Shown one piece after another: positions 10,494 through 23,035 of a stretch of DNA of 64,000 bases. A model generated the notes under the pieces. The model had not been told where the DNA came from, searched no databases, and worked only from the letters and a program-made list of their open reading frames with translations. Numbering within the stretch: the first letter of the stretch is position 1; each line of letters starts with the position of its first letter. This DNA comes from Malania oleifera. Lineage: Eukaryota; Streptophyta; Magnoliopsida; Santalales; Ximeniaceae. The stretch lies in the NCBI RefSeq assembly GCF_029873635.1, contig NC_080421.1, positions 39,909,120 through 39,973,119 of the forward strand, read 5' to 3'. The position numbers and the translations under genes were made by a program.

Positions 10494-12742
10494 TCAGTCA
10501 ATCGACAAAGCCATGGAGTTTTGTTTCTTAGAGAACCAAGAAATTAAAGATCTTCCTAAGAAGTGGTATGTGCCACTTGTGTTTTTTTTATCTATTTTAC
10601 ACCCTGCATAGTCTGCATCTGAATAACTAATCATTTCAAAACCGATATCCTTAGGATACCATAGTCCTAAGTCCATAGTGCCTATTAAGTATCTTAGGAT
10701 TCTCTTAACCGTTATTTGGTGTGATTCCTTAGGTGCTGATTGAAAACGAGCACACATACACACACTAAACATTATGTCAGGTCTACTAGCTGTTAGATAT
10801 AGTAGACTTCTAATCATACCTTTATAATGCTTTGTGCCTATAGGTTTTCCCTTTTCATCTTTGTCTAGGTTGATAGAAGTACTCATAGGTGTTCCTATGG
10901 ATTTACTATTTTCCATACCAAATTTTTGTATCGTTTCTCTTATGTATTTGGATTGACTTATAAAGGTCTCATTATTTGCTTGGTTGATTTGAAGCCCAAG
11001 AAAATAGTTTAATTCTCCCGTCATGCTCATTTCAAATTCAACTTGCATTCATTTTGCAAATTCTTTACATAGATGTTCATTAGTGGCACCAAATATTATA
11101 TCATCTACGTAAATTTGAATTAAAAGTATATCATCTTGCTTAGTTTTAATGAACAAGGTACTATCAATTTTTCCTCTTGAAAATCCCTTCTCAATTAGAA
11201 ATCCATTAAGTCTTTCATACCAAGCCCTAGGGGCTTGTTTTAATCTATACAAAGCCTTAGTTAGTCTAAATACATGGTTAAGATTTTCAATATTTTTAAA
11301 ACTAGGGGGTTGTTCAACATATACCTCTTCATTAATATACCCACTCAAGAATGCACTTTTGACATCCATTTGGTATAACTTAAATTCTTTGTAGGAAGCA
11401 TAGGCTAATAGCATTCTTATAGCTTCCATTCTAGCTACAGGAGCAAAGGTTTCATCATAGTTTATCCCTTCTTCTTGGTTATATCCTTTAACTACAAGTC
11501 TAGCTTTGTTTCTAATGATTATACCATTTTCATCCATTTATTTCTAAATACTCACTTAGCTCCTATGATCGAATGATTTTCAGGTTTGGGTACTAATTGT
11601 CATACTTTGCTTCTTTCAAATTGGTTTAATTCTTCTTGCATAACAATTATCCAAGATTCATCCTTAAGGGTCTCTTCAACATCTTTAGGTTCATTTTGAG
11701 ATAGGAATGCATAGTGATTGCATAGTTTCTTTAGAGAAGATCTAGTAGTTACACCTCTAGATGGTTCACCTATAATTTGTTCTTGAGGGTGATCTTTCTT
11801 ATATTTCCATTCTCTTGGTAATTCTGGATTTTCTATAAGTTCATCTTTTAGGTCTTCTTCATTTATTTCCTTTTCTTCCATGATTTCTATCTCATCCTCC
11901 TTTTTGAAAATATCATCATTTTCTTCATTTTTGACTTATCTTGAAAAAGGATTTAATTCATCAAAGTCTACGTGAATTGATTCAATTATGGTGAGTGTTC
12001 TTTTGTTATAGATCCTATAGGCCTTACTATTTGTGGAGTATCCTAGGAAAATACCTTCATACAATTTAGCATTAAATTTTCTTAAGTTATTTTTGTTATT
12101 GAGTACAAAACACTTACACCCAAAGACATGAAAGTAAGTTATGTTGGGCCTTCTTCCTTTCTATAATTCATAAGGTGTCTTATTTAGGCTTGATCTAATT
12201 GAAACCCTATTAATTACATAGCATGCTGTATTTACAGCGTCGGCCCAAAAATACTTGGGTAAGTTATTTTCATTAAGCATAGTTCTTGCCATTTCTTGAA
12301 GAGTTCTATTTTTTCTTTCCACAACTCCATTTTGTTATGGGGTTCTAGATGCTGAAAAGTTGTGACTTATGCCATGTTCATTGCGAAATTTTTCAACGTC
12401 TTGATTCTTAAATTCTCTTCCTTGGTCACTTCTTAGATTTGAGACATTATACCCTTTCTCATTTTGAAGCTTTTTGCATAGAGTGATTAACGAATTACAA
12501 GTTTCCTCTTTGTTGGTTAAAAACAATACCCATGTATATCTAGAGTAATCATCAACAATTATGAAGGCGTATTGTTTTCTACCTAGGCTTTGAGTTCTAG
12601 TGGGACCAAACAAATCTAATTGTATGAGTTCTATGGGTCTACTAGTTGATATATGTTTCTTCTTTTTGAAACTTTTCTTGATTTGTTTTCCTAGTTGATA
12701 GGCATCACACACTTTATCTTTGATAAACTTAGTGTTAGGCAC
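10494..12742 (-). mobile_element. Copia C pol: integrase, reverse transcriptase, RNase H
   Basis: In element order: integrase core with PIELIQLDLFGPTRTQSLG, IVDDYSRYTWVLFL and NLRSDQGREFKN (12335-12742); the linker to RT (11600-11881); RT with ETFAPVARMEAIRMLLAYAS, YQMDVKSAFLSGYINEEVYV, LYRLKQAPRAWYERL and the catalytic IQIYVDDIIFGAT (11049-11537); and RNase H with TASRPDIMFSVCMCARFQ and SYSDADYAGC (10494-11048). These are textbook Ty1/copia motifs. The region is broken in several places. Confidence 0.92.
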
Positions 12743-13576
12743 ATTTAACTAAATTCTTTTTAGAAAGCTCGGATATAAAATCCATGCTAGCATGTCCTAG
12801 CCTTCTATGCCAACGGCAACTATTTTCTCTTATTGTAGCTAAGTAGGTTATATCTTGAGAGATCAAGCTATCAAGGTTTATGCAATACACATTGTTCCTT
12901 CTATATGCAGTGAATAGTGTCTTTGGATCCTTAGAATTCTGAATTATGCATTTATCTTTCTTAAATATTATTTCAAGTCCTTTGTCGCTAAGTTGACTAA
13001 TGCTTAATAGATTGTGCTTTAGACCGTCAACCAACAAGACATCATTTATAGTGAGTGAAGAATCTTTACCTATGTTACCAATTCCGATGATCTTGCCTTT
13101 TGCATTGTCACCGAAGGTTACAAATCCTCCATCCTTTTGAGTGAGAGAAGTAAACTTAGATTTATCTCCCATCATATGTCTTAAACATCCACTGTCCAAG
13201 TACCATTTATCTTTAGATGGAGTGGTCCTAAAGAAAACCTCATCATTATGTGCCATGAAGCACATGTTTTCTATTTCTTGATCGCTTGACTCGCTTTCCG
13301 ATTCACTCGAACTTGTATCATCCCAAGTTGCCTTCATTACAGGCTTCTTTTTCTTCTTTTCTTTCTTGAGTTGTGGGCAATCCAGCTTGATGTGTCCGGT
13401 CTTTTTACAGTGATAGAAAGTGGGAGGTTCATTTTTGCTTTTGTATTCCCTTTCATTACTTTCACCTTTTTCAGCTTTTGATCCGTTGTATTTTCTAGTG
13501 AATTTCTTGTTTTTTTTGAAAAATTTTCCAAGTCTTTTAGTTATGAAAGCTAAATCTTCATCTTTGTTAGAATTGG
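12735..13576 (-). mobile_element. Copia C gag C-terminal half, zinc knuckle and protease
   Basis: Contains YHCKKTGHIKLDCPQLKKEK, a CCHC zinc knuckle with its first Cys changed, followed by WYLDSGCLRHMMGDKSKF, the copia aspartic-protease site (DSG), and the pre-integrase GDNAKGKIIGIGNIG and WHRRLGHASM motifs. The right end abuts the nested solo LTR at 13577; gag continues beyond it at 15887. Confidence 0.88.
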
Positions 13577-15886
13577 TGTATTCCCAAGAGGGGGGGGTGA
13601 ATTGGAATTTTAAAAACTTTTTCACCTAGGTTGATCTATGTAACAACGGTATGTACAGAACCTAGGATCAGTCTATACAGTTTCCAAATGCGTAGATAAA
13701 TCTACTGTGGAAATTAAGTCATGCACATCATTCACCCATAACATACACGTGCGGTAAATATAAAATGTAGAAATATAAGCAAACACATGATATGTTATCG
13801 GGGTTCGGCCAACTGTGCCTACGTCCCCGCCTTTAGCTTGCAAGCTAGAGGATTCCACTAATAGCTCACTTAAGGGTGGAACGACGCCGTTTACAACCAG
13901 GTCAAATTAACACAGGGCTGACCTTAACCTTAACCAGGTCAATTAGCGGGGCTGACCTCAACCTACACGCCTTAACAGGACGATGCACCTAACTTTCCTA
14001 ACCGGGTCTAAGCCAATCCGGGACTATTCCGGGGCTAGTCTCCCTCTTCAGGCCCATGTCTGGAATATAACCAAAGTGTATTACAATCAAATAGTACAGT
14101 GATTGTGCTTTCAAGTAAAGCAGATGTGTACCCAAATGCGTGCAATAATATACACCACAATATGATTGAATATGTAAGATCAATGTGGTCTAGATGGTTC
14201 AACTCTCAAAGGTATTTTCTATCAGTGTAATGCGTACGTGAGAGTAACAAACAGTATGATCTTTGTATCACAAGATATGTTCAATAAATAAGCTTGCACA
14301 AAGATGTCTAGTCTCAAATACTTCAATCAGCAGGATATTTCAAGCATGTGAGTATCAAATGAAGTATATGCTCGGTTTGCAAAAGGTGCGTAATCTTTGT
14401 ATTCAGCACATAATATATGAGTGAGTGAATATTGCAACAAAGATCACAATCAAAAACACAAATATATCAATATAAATCACACAAGACATTTGAGTATGTT
14501 TTGAAAATGATTTTGCAACCGAAAGACAAATACAAGCTTCCTAAGAAATTGCAACGCAAATGCAATACTCAGGAGCTTTAACAAGTCTTCTTAGGATAGG
14601 CTTATTAGTAAAAGCCCCCTAAGAACACTTAGGTTTAGCTCTCGTAAAACCTGAATCAATCAATCAATAGTGGGAGAGCAAACCTATTTAGACTAGCACT
14701 CAATCAACTTACAAAGGGTTTAATTTGTATGAGAAGGTAAGTATGAGCGTAGGAGGCTTAAGAATGAGTAGTATGGGCTTTTGGATTTTCAGAGAATTTT
14801 CACTTAATCAAAGTGGCTAATCCATGTTAATTTTCTCAAATGAACTCATATATATAGGCAAGGGAGAAAATATGACCGTTGGGGACCTATTGGGTATTAT
14901 TAGAGAAGTTTAATGATGTTTAAAGCATTTTAACCCTGTTTAAAAAATATTAACTACGGTAAAAAAATAGGGCAACCCGAGAGGTCCGATCGACCAGAAA
15001 TGTTTCGGTTGACCAAGTCTCAAATGGTTTGGTCGACCAGGGGAGTTTTGAACTAAATGGTCGGTCGACCGTATCGTTAATTCTGAAGCCTTTTTCATGG
15101 TTCGGTCGACCGGGACTGAAATGAACTAACTTGTCGGTCGACCGGATGAGAGGATTTTTCATATATCCGAGGTTCGGTCGACTAGGCTAATTTGAACTGG
15201 CTGGTTCGGTCGACCATACCGTTGGGATTTCTCTCGAGGACCCTCGGTCGACCAGGTAGTTAGAGTATAAAATCTCTCGGTCGACCAAGAGGTCAAAATG
15301 TTGACCTGGTCAGGGTTCGGTCTACCGGCAAGAAATGAACTATGAAGTTCGGTCGACCAGGCCTTGGTCAAAATGTTGACCCAGGGCCAATTCTGTCAAC
15401 CAGGCCAAAGTGAACTGTGTTGGCCGGTCAACCGAAAGTGCACCAAGTGTGCATTTCGGTCCTGTATTGAAGCAAACAAGTCCTATTTCAAGTGCCTAAC
15501 AAAAATATGTGTACATGTGTGTCTTAGGGTCACTTAGGTCCAAAATAGAGACACCGAAAAAGTCTAGTGTCGGTTGACCTTCGGTCGACCGAAGGGTACA
15601 CCCTAAGGTCTTTCTAAGGTCCTTTCTTATTCATGGTTTGTTTGAGCTTACGTAATAAATCATACATGTGATGTGTGTGAGCTTATTACAAACCAAGTAC
15701 CTACTTACTATTACAGACCAATTAAATATATTACATTATGAAATAAAACTTTGGTCTAAGGGCTTTTCTTGACTTTGTGCACATCTTTATTTTAACACCC
15801 TTAGTTCCTGCACAAAACCTTAAACACTCATTAGATACAATGAGTATTTGTCATAATCAAAACCGGGCGTGACCAATAAGGTCATT
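13577..15886 (-). repeat. Solo LTR (about 2.3 kb, SIRE-like Copia) inserted in the gag of element C
   Basis: Gag of element C is continuous on both sides of this segment (SSELE at the right, NKDEDLAF at the left) and this block has no coding. In reverse orientation it begins near GGTCACGCCCGGTTTTGA and ends CTCTTGGGAATACA, the same type of end as the C LTR (CTCTTGGGATTACA), so it is a related but different SIRE-type LTR. A TATA-like CCTATATATATG lies at 14847-14858 on the minus strand. The right edge is certain only within about 10 bp, and the target duplication is not clear. Confidence 0.75.
14970..15600 (-). repeat. Array of about 15 GGTCGACC palindromes in the solo LTR
   Basis: The octamer GGTCGACC or a one- or two-base variant recurs about every 25-50 bp, usually as TTCGGTCGACC followed by AGG or GGG. 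It lies in the U3 part, upstream of the TATA-like box in element orientation. Spacing is irregular and the DNA between is not repeated. Confidence 0.85.
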
Positions 15887-16677
15887 CTAATTCACTAGAT
15901 TTATTATCTTCGTCACTTGAATGTTCTTTCAAGGCTCTTAGAGCTATAGACTTCTCATTCTTATTTTCAGTGCTTCTTTCTTTCAAAATCATTTCATAAG
16001 TTAGAAGTGATCCTATGAGTTCATTTAATGAAGTTGTTTTGAGATTTCTCCTTTTTTTTATGGTTGTGGCTTTCGGTTCCCAAATAGGTGGAAGTGCTCT
16101 TAGAATTTTTCGGATCATCTCATGGGTGGAATATGTTTTTCCTAAGGCACTTAGTGAGTTTATGATATGTGTGAACTTAGTGTACATGCTTGTTATAGTT
16201 TCATCGGAATTCATTCTAAAAGCTTCGTATTCACTAGTTAACACATCAATTCTATTTTTCCTAACATCTACCGTGCCTTCATAGGTTACTTCTAATTTAT
16301 CCCAAATTTATTTAGCTATTTTACATGTCATTACTATATTGAATTCATTTGCATCAAGTGCACAATATAAGGCTTTTATTGCACTTGAGTTAATTTGCAG
16401 CATTTTGTAATCTAATTCGATTAGTTCTTTATCTTCTTTAGGTACTTATTTTCCATCTACTAGTTTAGTAGGAATCAAATTTCCATTTGTAACAACATTC
16501 CATGCCTTCCAGTCCATTATTTGAAGGTAGATTATCATTCGTTGCTTTCAAAAAGTGTAATTTAGTTCACAAAAAATGGGTGGCCTAGTTGAGGATTGAC
16601 CCTCACCAAAGGGAGCTACTCCTATTTGTGCCATCTAGATCTTTATATAGTTTCTTGTTAGGATTTGCTATAACCTC
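15887..16677 (-). mobile_element. Copia C gag N-terminal half
   Basis: The minus strand contains YEAFRMNSDETITSMYTKFT, KILRALPPIWEPKATTI and SLNELIGSLLTYEM, typical of SIRE-type gag. It starts a short distance from the primer-binding site at 16678-16689 and is broken. Confidence 0.85.
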
Positions 16678-16703
16678 GCTCTGATACCAATTGAAACCTA
16701 AGA

Positions 16704-18689
16704 TGTAATCCCAAGAGGGGGGTGAATTGGGTTATTTAAAATTCCTTAAAATCTTTTTAAGAGTTCTTGACTTTTTACAATCCTTTAAAGACTTCTTATA
16801 TTTTTGTTGATTAGGCAATCCACACAAGCACTAATTTCTTCTATTCAATCCGCAACCACAACAAACACAACCAACTTGTTCAAGCAAAACAACCACAACA
16901 CAAGTAATCAATTTTTGATTTGCAATATTTAGCAGCCCTGTATATGAATGTGCAAGTCCTATAGTTGGCTTTTGAACTGAAGATTAAAATAACATCCAAC
17001 CACTTTTTCAAGATCAAAATTTAAATAAACCTTCAGTTAATAGGTATTGGGTTGTTAACCAATCAACGTACTCCCTTACAATTTCCGTAAAAAATTGATT
17101 AACCAACGTACTCCCTTTTAGTTTCTGCAGGCCCAAGAACAAATTAGGCTTTGATTTATTTAATTTCCAATATGCGTTATTTTTATGATTGAAAGAATTA
17201 CAACATCTACGCAGTATATATTTTACTGAAAATTTAAAAGAGAGTAAGGGAAAAAGAGTGACACCACAGCTTCTACGAGGTTCGACTTACCCTAGCCTAT
17301 GTCCTCGCCTTAGGTCAACCACCGAAGGATTTCACTATACCTTGTTCCTTCTGAGTGAAACAAAAACCTTGCAATAATCACCCTCTTTTTCAGGAAGAGA
17401 AACCTCTCCAAGCAACAACCTATGCTTGGTCCAACGATTCAACAATACCTTGAACCGTCAAAGATCTAGTAGAAAGAAATGGATATCTGCGTACAAAAAC
17501 ACTCTCAAATACAGAGCAAGTTGTACAAGTTAAATCTCAAATCGTACTTCAAAACCAAAACTAAATAGAAAATATGAAACTCAAGGTTTAGAAGTCACCA
17601 ATGGTTCTTTTTTAAAGATTTTGATGCAACTCAGAACCAAACCCTTATTTTTAATTCAAAAATTTTATAGAGTCTTCCCCTCAGCAAAAGGTGTGAGCAA
17701 GAATGAGCTTTAGAAGAGTTTTAGCATAGAAATCGTGTATTGCTTCGGTGTGTTTTTCATTGAGCAAAATAGGTATTTATAGACTTCTTAAAGAAAAGTT
17801 TCTTCATTTAACATGGAGCATTTAGGTAACTTTTCAAAAGATATTAAATCCGAAAGTTAATTTTGAAAATCTTCTCGTAGGTTTGAATATTAAAAATTCC
17901 TGCAAAGTCAGTCGGCTGATACATTCGACTAGGTCACTTTTTGCACTAGTCAGTCGGCTGGATAGGCGACTAACACCATTTTGTCTCTCAAAAATTAACT
18001 CTAATAAATTGTCAATTGGCTGACTGAATCACGTTCAAAATAGTCAGTCGGCTGGGCACAGTTAGTCGGCTGGGTGTTTTCAGTTCATTAGGTCAGTTGG
18101 CTAGACAGTAAACTTTGCTGAAGGCTTCCTATCAGTCAGCTGGCTGAACCACGTTCAATAATGGTGAGTCAGTTGGATGCTGTCAGTCGGTTAGGTACTT
18201 TTAGTTTAACGAGTCAGTCAGCTGGACAGTCCTCTTTTTCAAATATTTTCTAATTTTTGATTTCTTTAAAATCTAGTTTACTTGAAAAACTTAATTATAA
18301 CTTTTCTAAAACATTTTCAAGAGTTTTTCAAGTACTAGTCTCTAAGTCTTTGTATCTTAAGGAGTTTCACATATCTAAATAGGAATGACTTGAAGTACTT
18401 ACAAATATCCTTCTAAGCATGATCTCCTTAATCACTAAGTCTTGCAGCCTCTTGAGGTTCACTTTTGACTTCAAGATCTGTTTGGCCTTTAAGCTCTTCA
18501 TTTTCCATTCATTGCTTCAATATACTAAGAAACTTTCACTTGATTGACATTGATCTCCAGCTTACTTCCATTATTAACCGTGAGTGTCCTTTTGCTTAGA
18601 CCTGAAATAGCACCACTCAACAACACATGTTAAAACATCTTTCATTTGTTATCATAAAAACAAGATTGAAAAGCCCAGCTAGGCCAACA
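16704..18689 (-). repeat. 5' LTR of Copia C, PBS at 16678-16689
   Basis: Starts TGTAATCCCAAGAGG on the plus strand and ends GGCCAACA at 18689, so the element-sense LTR begins TGTTGGCC and ends in ACA. A 14-base spacer separates it from the primer-binding site, whose minus strand reads TGGTATCAGAGC. A TATA-like CTATAAATA lies at 17774-17783 on the minus strand, just downstream of the 17906-18240 motif array. Confidence 0.85.
17906..18240 (-). repeat. AGTCAGTCGGCTGG motif array in the Copia C LTR
   Basis: About ten imperfect copies of CAGTCGGCTG, an imperfect palindrome, at irregular spacing of 25-40 bp. The same array is at 8549-8860 in the other LTR, and the two arrays are more diverged from each other than the rest of the LTRs. 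Confidence 0.8.
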
Positions 18690-18980
18690 TCAGATCCAAT
18701 TACAACCACATATCTCAGATAGTGTGTGAATTTTCATCAACCATGCCTTTGAGGGATTGCAGGCTTCCCAGTATTCTAGGTAGAGGTTGCCGGTTTGACG
18801 ATGGAGATGTCAGTACCGAGCCTTTGGAGGGATTGCAGTAAGGCCGGACTAAGGATCGATAGAGTATTAGTTGACTTATCCTAGTGGGCCAACTAGAGTT
18901 AAGTCCCGCTTTCGGGCCACACAACCCTAATCTGAGGGGTTAAATCATGACATACAGATTTCCAAGGTAGTTTTTACAAT

Positions 18981-19030
<50 letters not shown>

Positions 19031-19590
19031 TTTACAGAATTATAGAAAATATATTATAATACTAACAGTATGATTAAATAGAAAACCTAGATATTATGGA
19101 TGTATTTTAAGCCACATAGGTGTGAGTTACACAGTATTATATTTTATATGATATCTCAGTTTAGTTATTTATCAATAAATTATTTATGTAAACTCAGTTG
19201 CCACACACTAGTAATAGCATATTTCTTCTTATTGAGAGTTGTCTCATCCCAGTGATTTAACATTTTTCAAGTGATCCAGTTAGACGAGCAGATCAGGCTC
19301 GCAGGTAGAGAGGTTGTCTACACTACCTTATCTGTAGGGTAAGTCTTATGAAGGGGTTGTATTTTTTATTAGCATTCAAGAGTTTTTGGGTAGAAGATGC
19401 TGGGATGATGTGCAATTATGTATGTATATTTTGGGGTGATACTGAATTTTAGTATTGTGTATATGGTTGTTCAGTTTTGTGTTTTCCGCTGTATAGGTAT
19501 TTTTCAGTAGTCATTACAAGGGTATCATAGTAAGGTAATTTATAATCTATATAAAGGAAAAAAAATGGTATGAAATTTTAGGTCGTTACA
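18690..19590 (+). repeat. Gypsy LTR fragment H (right-hand part)
   Basis: Non-coding block between the Copia C LTR and the Ogre gag. It ends TTTTAGGTCGTTACA, a typical LTR end, and contains GTTAAGTCCCGCTTTCGGGC and a GTTGTCTCATCCC stretch reminiscent of Gypsy LTRs. The abrupt switch to Ogre gag at 19591 supports insertion into that element. The left part is absent. Family is uncertain. Confidence 0.5.
18986..19024. repeat. (TA)n microsatellite
   Basis: About 19 uninterrupted TA units inside the H LTR fragment. Confidence 0.95.
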
Positions 19591-20330
19591 CAATTTCTTC
19601 CCTATCCTCGACCGGAGGATGAATCTGTGTTGTCATTTCTTTCCATCGGTAAGCATATTCTTTAAATGATTTGTTTGAATTCTTCTCCATATTATGCAAA
19701 GTCAACCTACCTAGAGCTATCTTAATCACATGCCTATACTAAGCAATGAAAGCATAAGCTAGATCCTTCCAGGTGCGGATCTTTGCTCAATCAAGCTGAA
19801 TGTACCATCTCATTGCTACCCCAGTCAAACTATCTTGGAAACAGTGGATGTGCAATTTATCATTATCAGAATGTGCAGCTATTTTTTGACAATACATCCT
19901 TAAATGAGTTACTAGACATTTGGATCCACTAAAATTCACAAAATCTGGGACTTTGAATTTTGGGGGTAAAATCACATTGGGCGCCAAACATAGATCAATA
20001 GCATCCATTGAACCAAATGTTTTGCTCCTTCCATAGCTCACAAATGTTCCTCTAAGGCTATATTTTTGATTCACTTCCGAACTAGGGGTTTGTTCTTTAA
20101 TCATTTCCCCGACTATTCCTCTTCCTTGGATATCAAGATTGATGATTGGTGGTGCTTGTGCACTTCTTCTTGGTTGAAATCCTAGGACTGGTGCTCTTGG
20201 GATAGATGGGTACAAGCTTGGTCTTGATCTAGTTGACAGATTCACCGGATGTTCACTAACAGGTGTAAATCTTAGTGGAAAAGGAGGATCTTCTTCAATT
20301 GCGGGTTCTAGAGATTACACATTTCTCTTA
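19591..20330 (-). mobile_element. Ogre/Tat D gag fragment
   Basis: The minus strand reads APNVILPPKFKVPDFVNFSG, HLRMYCQKIAAHSDNDKLHI and HCFQDSLTGVAMRWYIQLD, then NMEKNSNKSFKEYAYRWKEM. These are hallmark Ogre/Tat gag motifs. The remainder of gag-pol is not seen to the left. Confidence 0.85.
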
Positions 20331-21524
20331 GTAGTGAGTATCCCCATCAATTTATTCAATTGATCTTTAATTTCTTGAATATCTTGACGGATCTCCTCTT
20401 AACATTGCTCAAGACCTCCCATCTGGCTTTCCAAATGCTCAACCATGATATTGGCCTCTTGTCTAAGGATGTAGAAAGACTGTCTAGTTCTGCTCAATGT
20501 TGGAACTCCGGATTTTTGTTCTATCACCCTGGCACACTGCTTTTGTAGGTAACGGGAACATAAGCAAAGACCCATTGGTTGTGACTATGCATGAAATGCA
20601 TGAATGTAATGCAACCTAAAATAACTACTTTGTCAAAATTCTTGGAAAAACCTCATCAACTAAAGAAAACTCCCAAATCAAATCAATCCTTGATATACAA
20701 CCTTTGTAATTTAAGAACTTGCATACATATTTATTTTCCTCTGATGACTCCTAAAATTTGACTTTTATCTACTAAGCATTCAATTTTTTCTTCAATTACC
20801 TCAATTCTTTCAATTTAACTAATTTTCTGATGATTTTGTCAAGTTCCAAAATATAGTTGAACCTCTAATTGTTCTTCACCGAATACCACTACTAGGTTGC
20901 CTATAAGGTTATTTGAGATTTCCAAAATTTTAATCAAGTAGTATGCATGTCTAAAATGGATGCAAAATGCAGGAAACAACACAAAGGAACTTGAAAATAT
21001 ATACAAAAGATTGGACTAAACCATGTGGAGAAGCATAAGGCTCCTGTCCCAACCCTAGGTGGGTTTATCACTTACAAGTTTTATCAAGGTTCGGGAGGGA
21101 AAATTATAGGCAAATGAGTGTGGTTCAAGCTCTATTCCTTATTAACAATAGGTTTCTAGCATGTCCCCTATCCTTACCCAATGGGTTTGGAAAAAGTTCA
21201 AACTGAGCGAAGTGGTTCACACGCCCCCAAAGACCTTATCTCATGAGGGCTAACAATACTGTACTAAAGGGTGAAGCTTGGGTAGAAGGCTCGTGAAAAT
21301 GTGTGTGCTCACATAAATTTTAAAAGTCTATCCCTTTAGCCCCCCCACATATCATTCATCTTTACACATGCTTATTCAAACATATATACAAGCAAATATT
21401 CACAATAATATGCCCAATATTCACAAAATAATATGGAGTAATTAAAATACTTATAAAATTCACATTTGGGATAATTCCTAATTAATTGATGGCTTGACTA
21501 ATTTCCCTAGTAGAGTCGTCTAGC
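20331..21524 (-). other. Ogre/Tat D leader between LTR and gag
   Basis: About 1.2 kb without recognisable coding, AT-rich on the whole. Ogre elements are known for long untranslated leaders and an extra 5' frame; no such frame is recognisable here. The primer-binding region lies at about 21503-21524. Confidence 0.5.
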
Positions 21525-22354
21525 TGTCGCAATGTCCTGAAATCGAAGCAGGCCCCAGGGAAGCGAGGGAATAAAAATATGATTTTTGAAAGCTTTGAAT
21601 TTGGAGTTGCCACTAACCTATTTTTCCTTGCTGTGGTTAGAACGCCTAATTACTACTCATTTAATTGGTTTCTAAACTAAACTTAGGCCAAGGAACCAAT
21701 AGTCTTGGTCTACGTATACTAGGATTGGGATCGGGAATTCGGTTATGTGAGGAGAAGGTATTCGCATCCCCTATACACCCATTCTACGAACGATACTTCA
21801 TTAATTAAGAATTATCCCTAAATAGAATTTAATAACCTCTTAATTAACTCAGCCTAAAATAAACAAACAAATAAATGAATAAATGTACAAAGTTAGCAAG
21901 AGAATAGAAAATTTGGGTGTGACTTAGGAATGTCTAATAAGACCTCCAAAAGAGGGGATCTTATTAGAAAAACCCCCTGTTAGAGCCGATACAAGTTAGG
22001 TCTAAAAATACCCCCACTACACTTTTTAAAATCATAGGGACAAAATTTTTCACATTTCTCCAAAATTTTCTAGGATTTTTAAAGAATTTTTCCTTATTTT
22101 TCTAGCTAAACAACCCAAAAGTATTTTCTTCATTTTTCTGACCTTCAAAATATTTTTTTGATTTTTCTCCAAAAAATTTCTTATTTTTCCATACTTTTTC
22201 CTATTTTTATGAATTTTCTCAATTAAAAAAAATTAAATAAATATCATAAATATATAAAAAAGTAGTGAACCTGTTTAACTAGTATGAAACGGGTCAGATG
22301 GTTCAGGGGATGGTTGAAGAGGAGCCACATATTAGTTTTGGGTGAGGACACGTG

Positions 22355-22355
22355 G

Positions 22356-22399
<44 letters not shown>
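22355..22399. repeat. (TA)n microsatellite
   Basis: About 22 TA units within the Ogre LTR. Confidence 0.95.
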
Positions 22400-22403
<4 letters not shown>

Positions 22404-22699
22404 TTCTGAAAAGTATAGAGTAATGTCAGCATGACGTCACTCGGGACACGTGTCACCATCTAGGGGATCACAAAATTTATTTATTTTTGTTAGAGGGTGA
22501 CGTCAGCGTGACATCACCTGCCACGTGATAGCCCTCGAGTGGTCCTAATCTTTTATACAAGGATTGCTGACGTAGCGTGATCTGAACCATTTAGAGAAAA
22601 CACATATCAAACAGTCTTGGTTTGGCCATGTCGCCTGCTGAAGGCTTGGCCCACCGCTTCCCAAATATAAAAGTCAATTTTTTATTTTTTATTTTTTAT

Positions 22700-23035
22700 T
22701 TTTTATGAATTTTCCATTTTCACTCTCTTTCTCCTCTCCAAACTCTCTCTTCCCCATCTTTCTCTCTCAATCTTTCTTCTCTCTCTCTCTCTCTCTATCA
22801 GCCTTCTTCGTTTCTTTCTTCCCCTCTCGAGTCTACTCTTCTTCTCCCCCTCTCCTCTATGTTCTTCTTATTTTCTTTCTTCTCCTCTCGATTCTACTCT
22901 TTTTCTCCCCCCTTATGGTCTTTCTCCTGCACTCACTCTCTTGGTGGCGGGATGCTTCTCAAACCCCCCATGGCTCTCTGGTAGCTTTCTCACCTCTATG
23001 GTGTTCCCTGGTCACCCTATTCTCCTAGGGTTTCT
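22700..23035 (+). repeat. Pyrimidine-rich CT block in the Ogre LTR
   Basis: Dense C/T sequence with TCTCTCTCTC runs. It gives a plus-strand open frame of 107 codons made of Phe/Leu/Ser, which is a composition effect rather than a gene. Confidence 0.7.

Larger units (their letters stand above)
8549..18689 (-). mobile_element. SIRE-type Copia element C, carries a nested solo LTR, broken
   Basis: Direct repeats at 8549-9315 and 17906-18689 are homologous parts of the two LTRs; the right LTR runs 16704-18689 (about 2.0 kb). A tRNA-Met primer-binding site is at 16678-16689 and the polypurine tract at 9316-9331, so the element reads right to left. Gag, protease, integrase, RT and RNase H occur in Copia order. 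The long LTRs, about 1.1 kb between the end of pol and the PPT, and several PPT-like tracts fit the SIRE/Maximus lineage. LTR pieces differ by roughly 5-10% by eye, suggesting several million years. The left LTR is incomplete and the coding part has about six or more breaks. No target duplication can be tested. Confidence 0.88.

Noticed and set aside
14970-15600. Regularly recurring palindromic repeats that look like a CRISPR array
   Set aside because: The repeat unit is only 8-12 bp, spacing is irregular, there are no cas genes, and the block is inside a plant LTR.
22705-23028. 107-codon frame on the plus strand
   Set aside because: Low-complexity Phe/Leu/Ser from pyrimidine-rich DNA inside the Ogre LTR.
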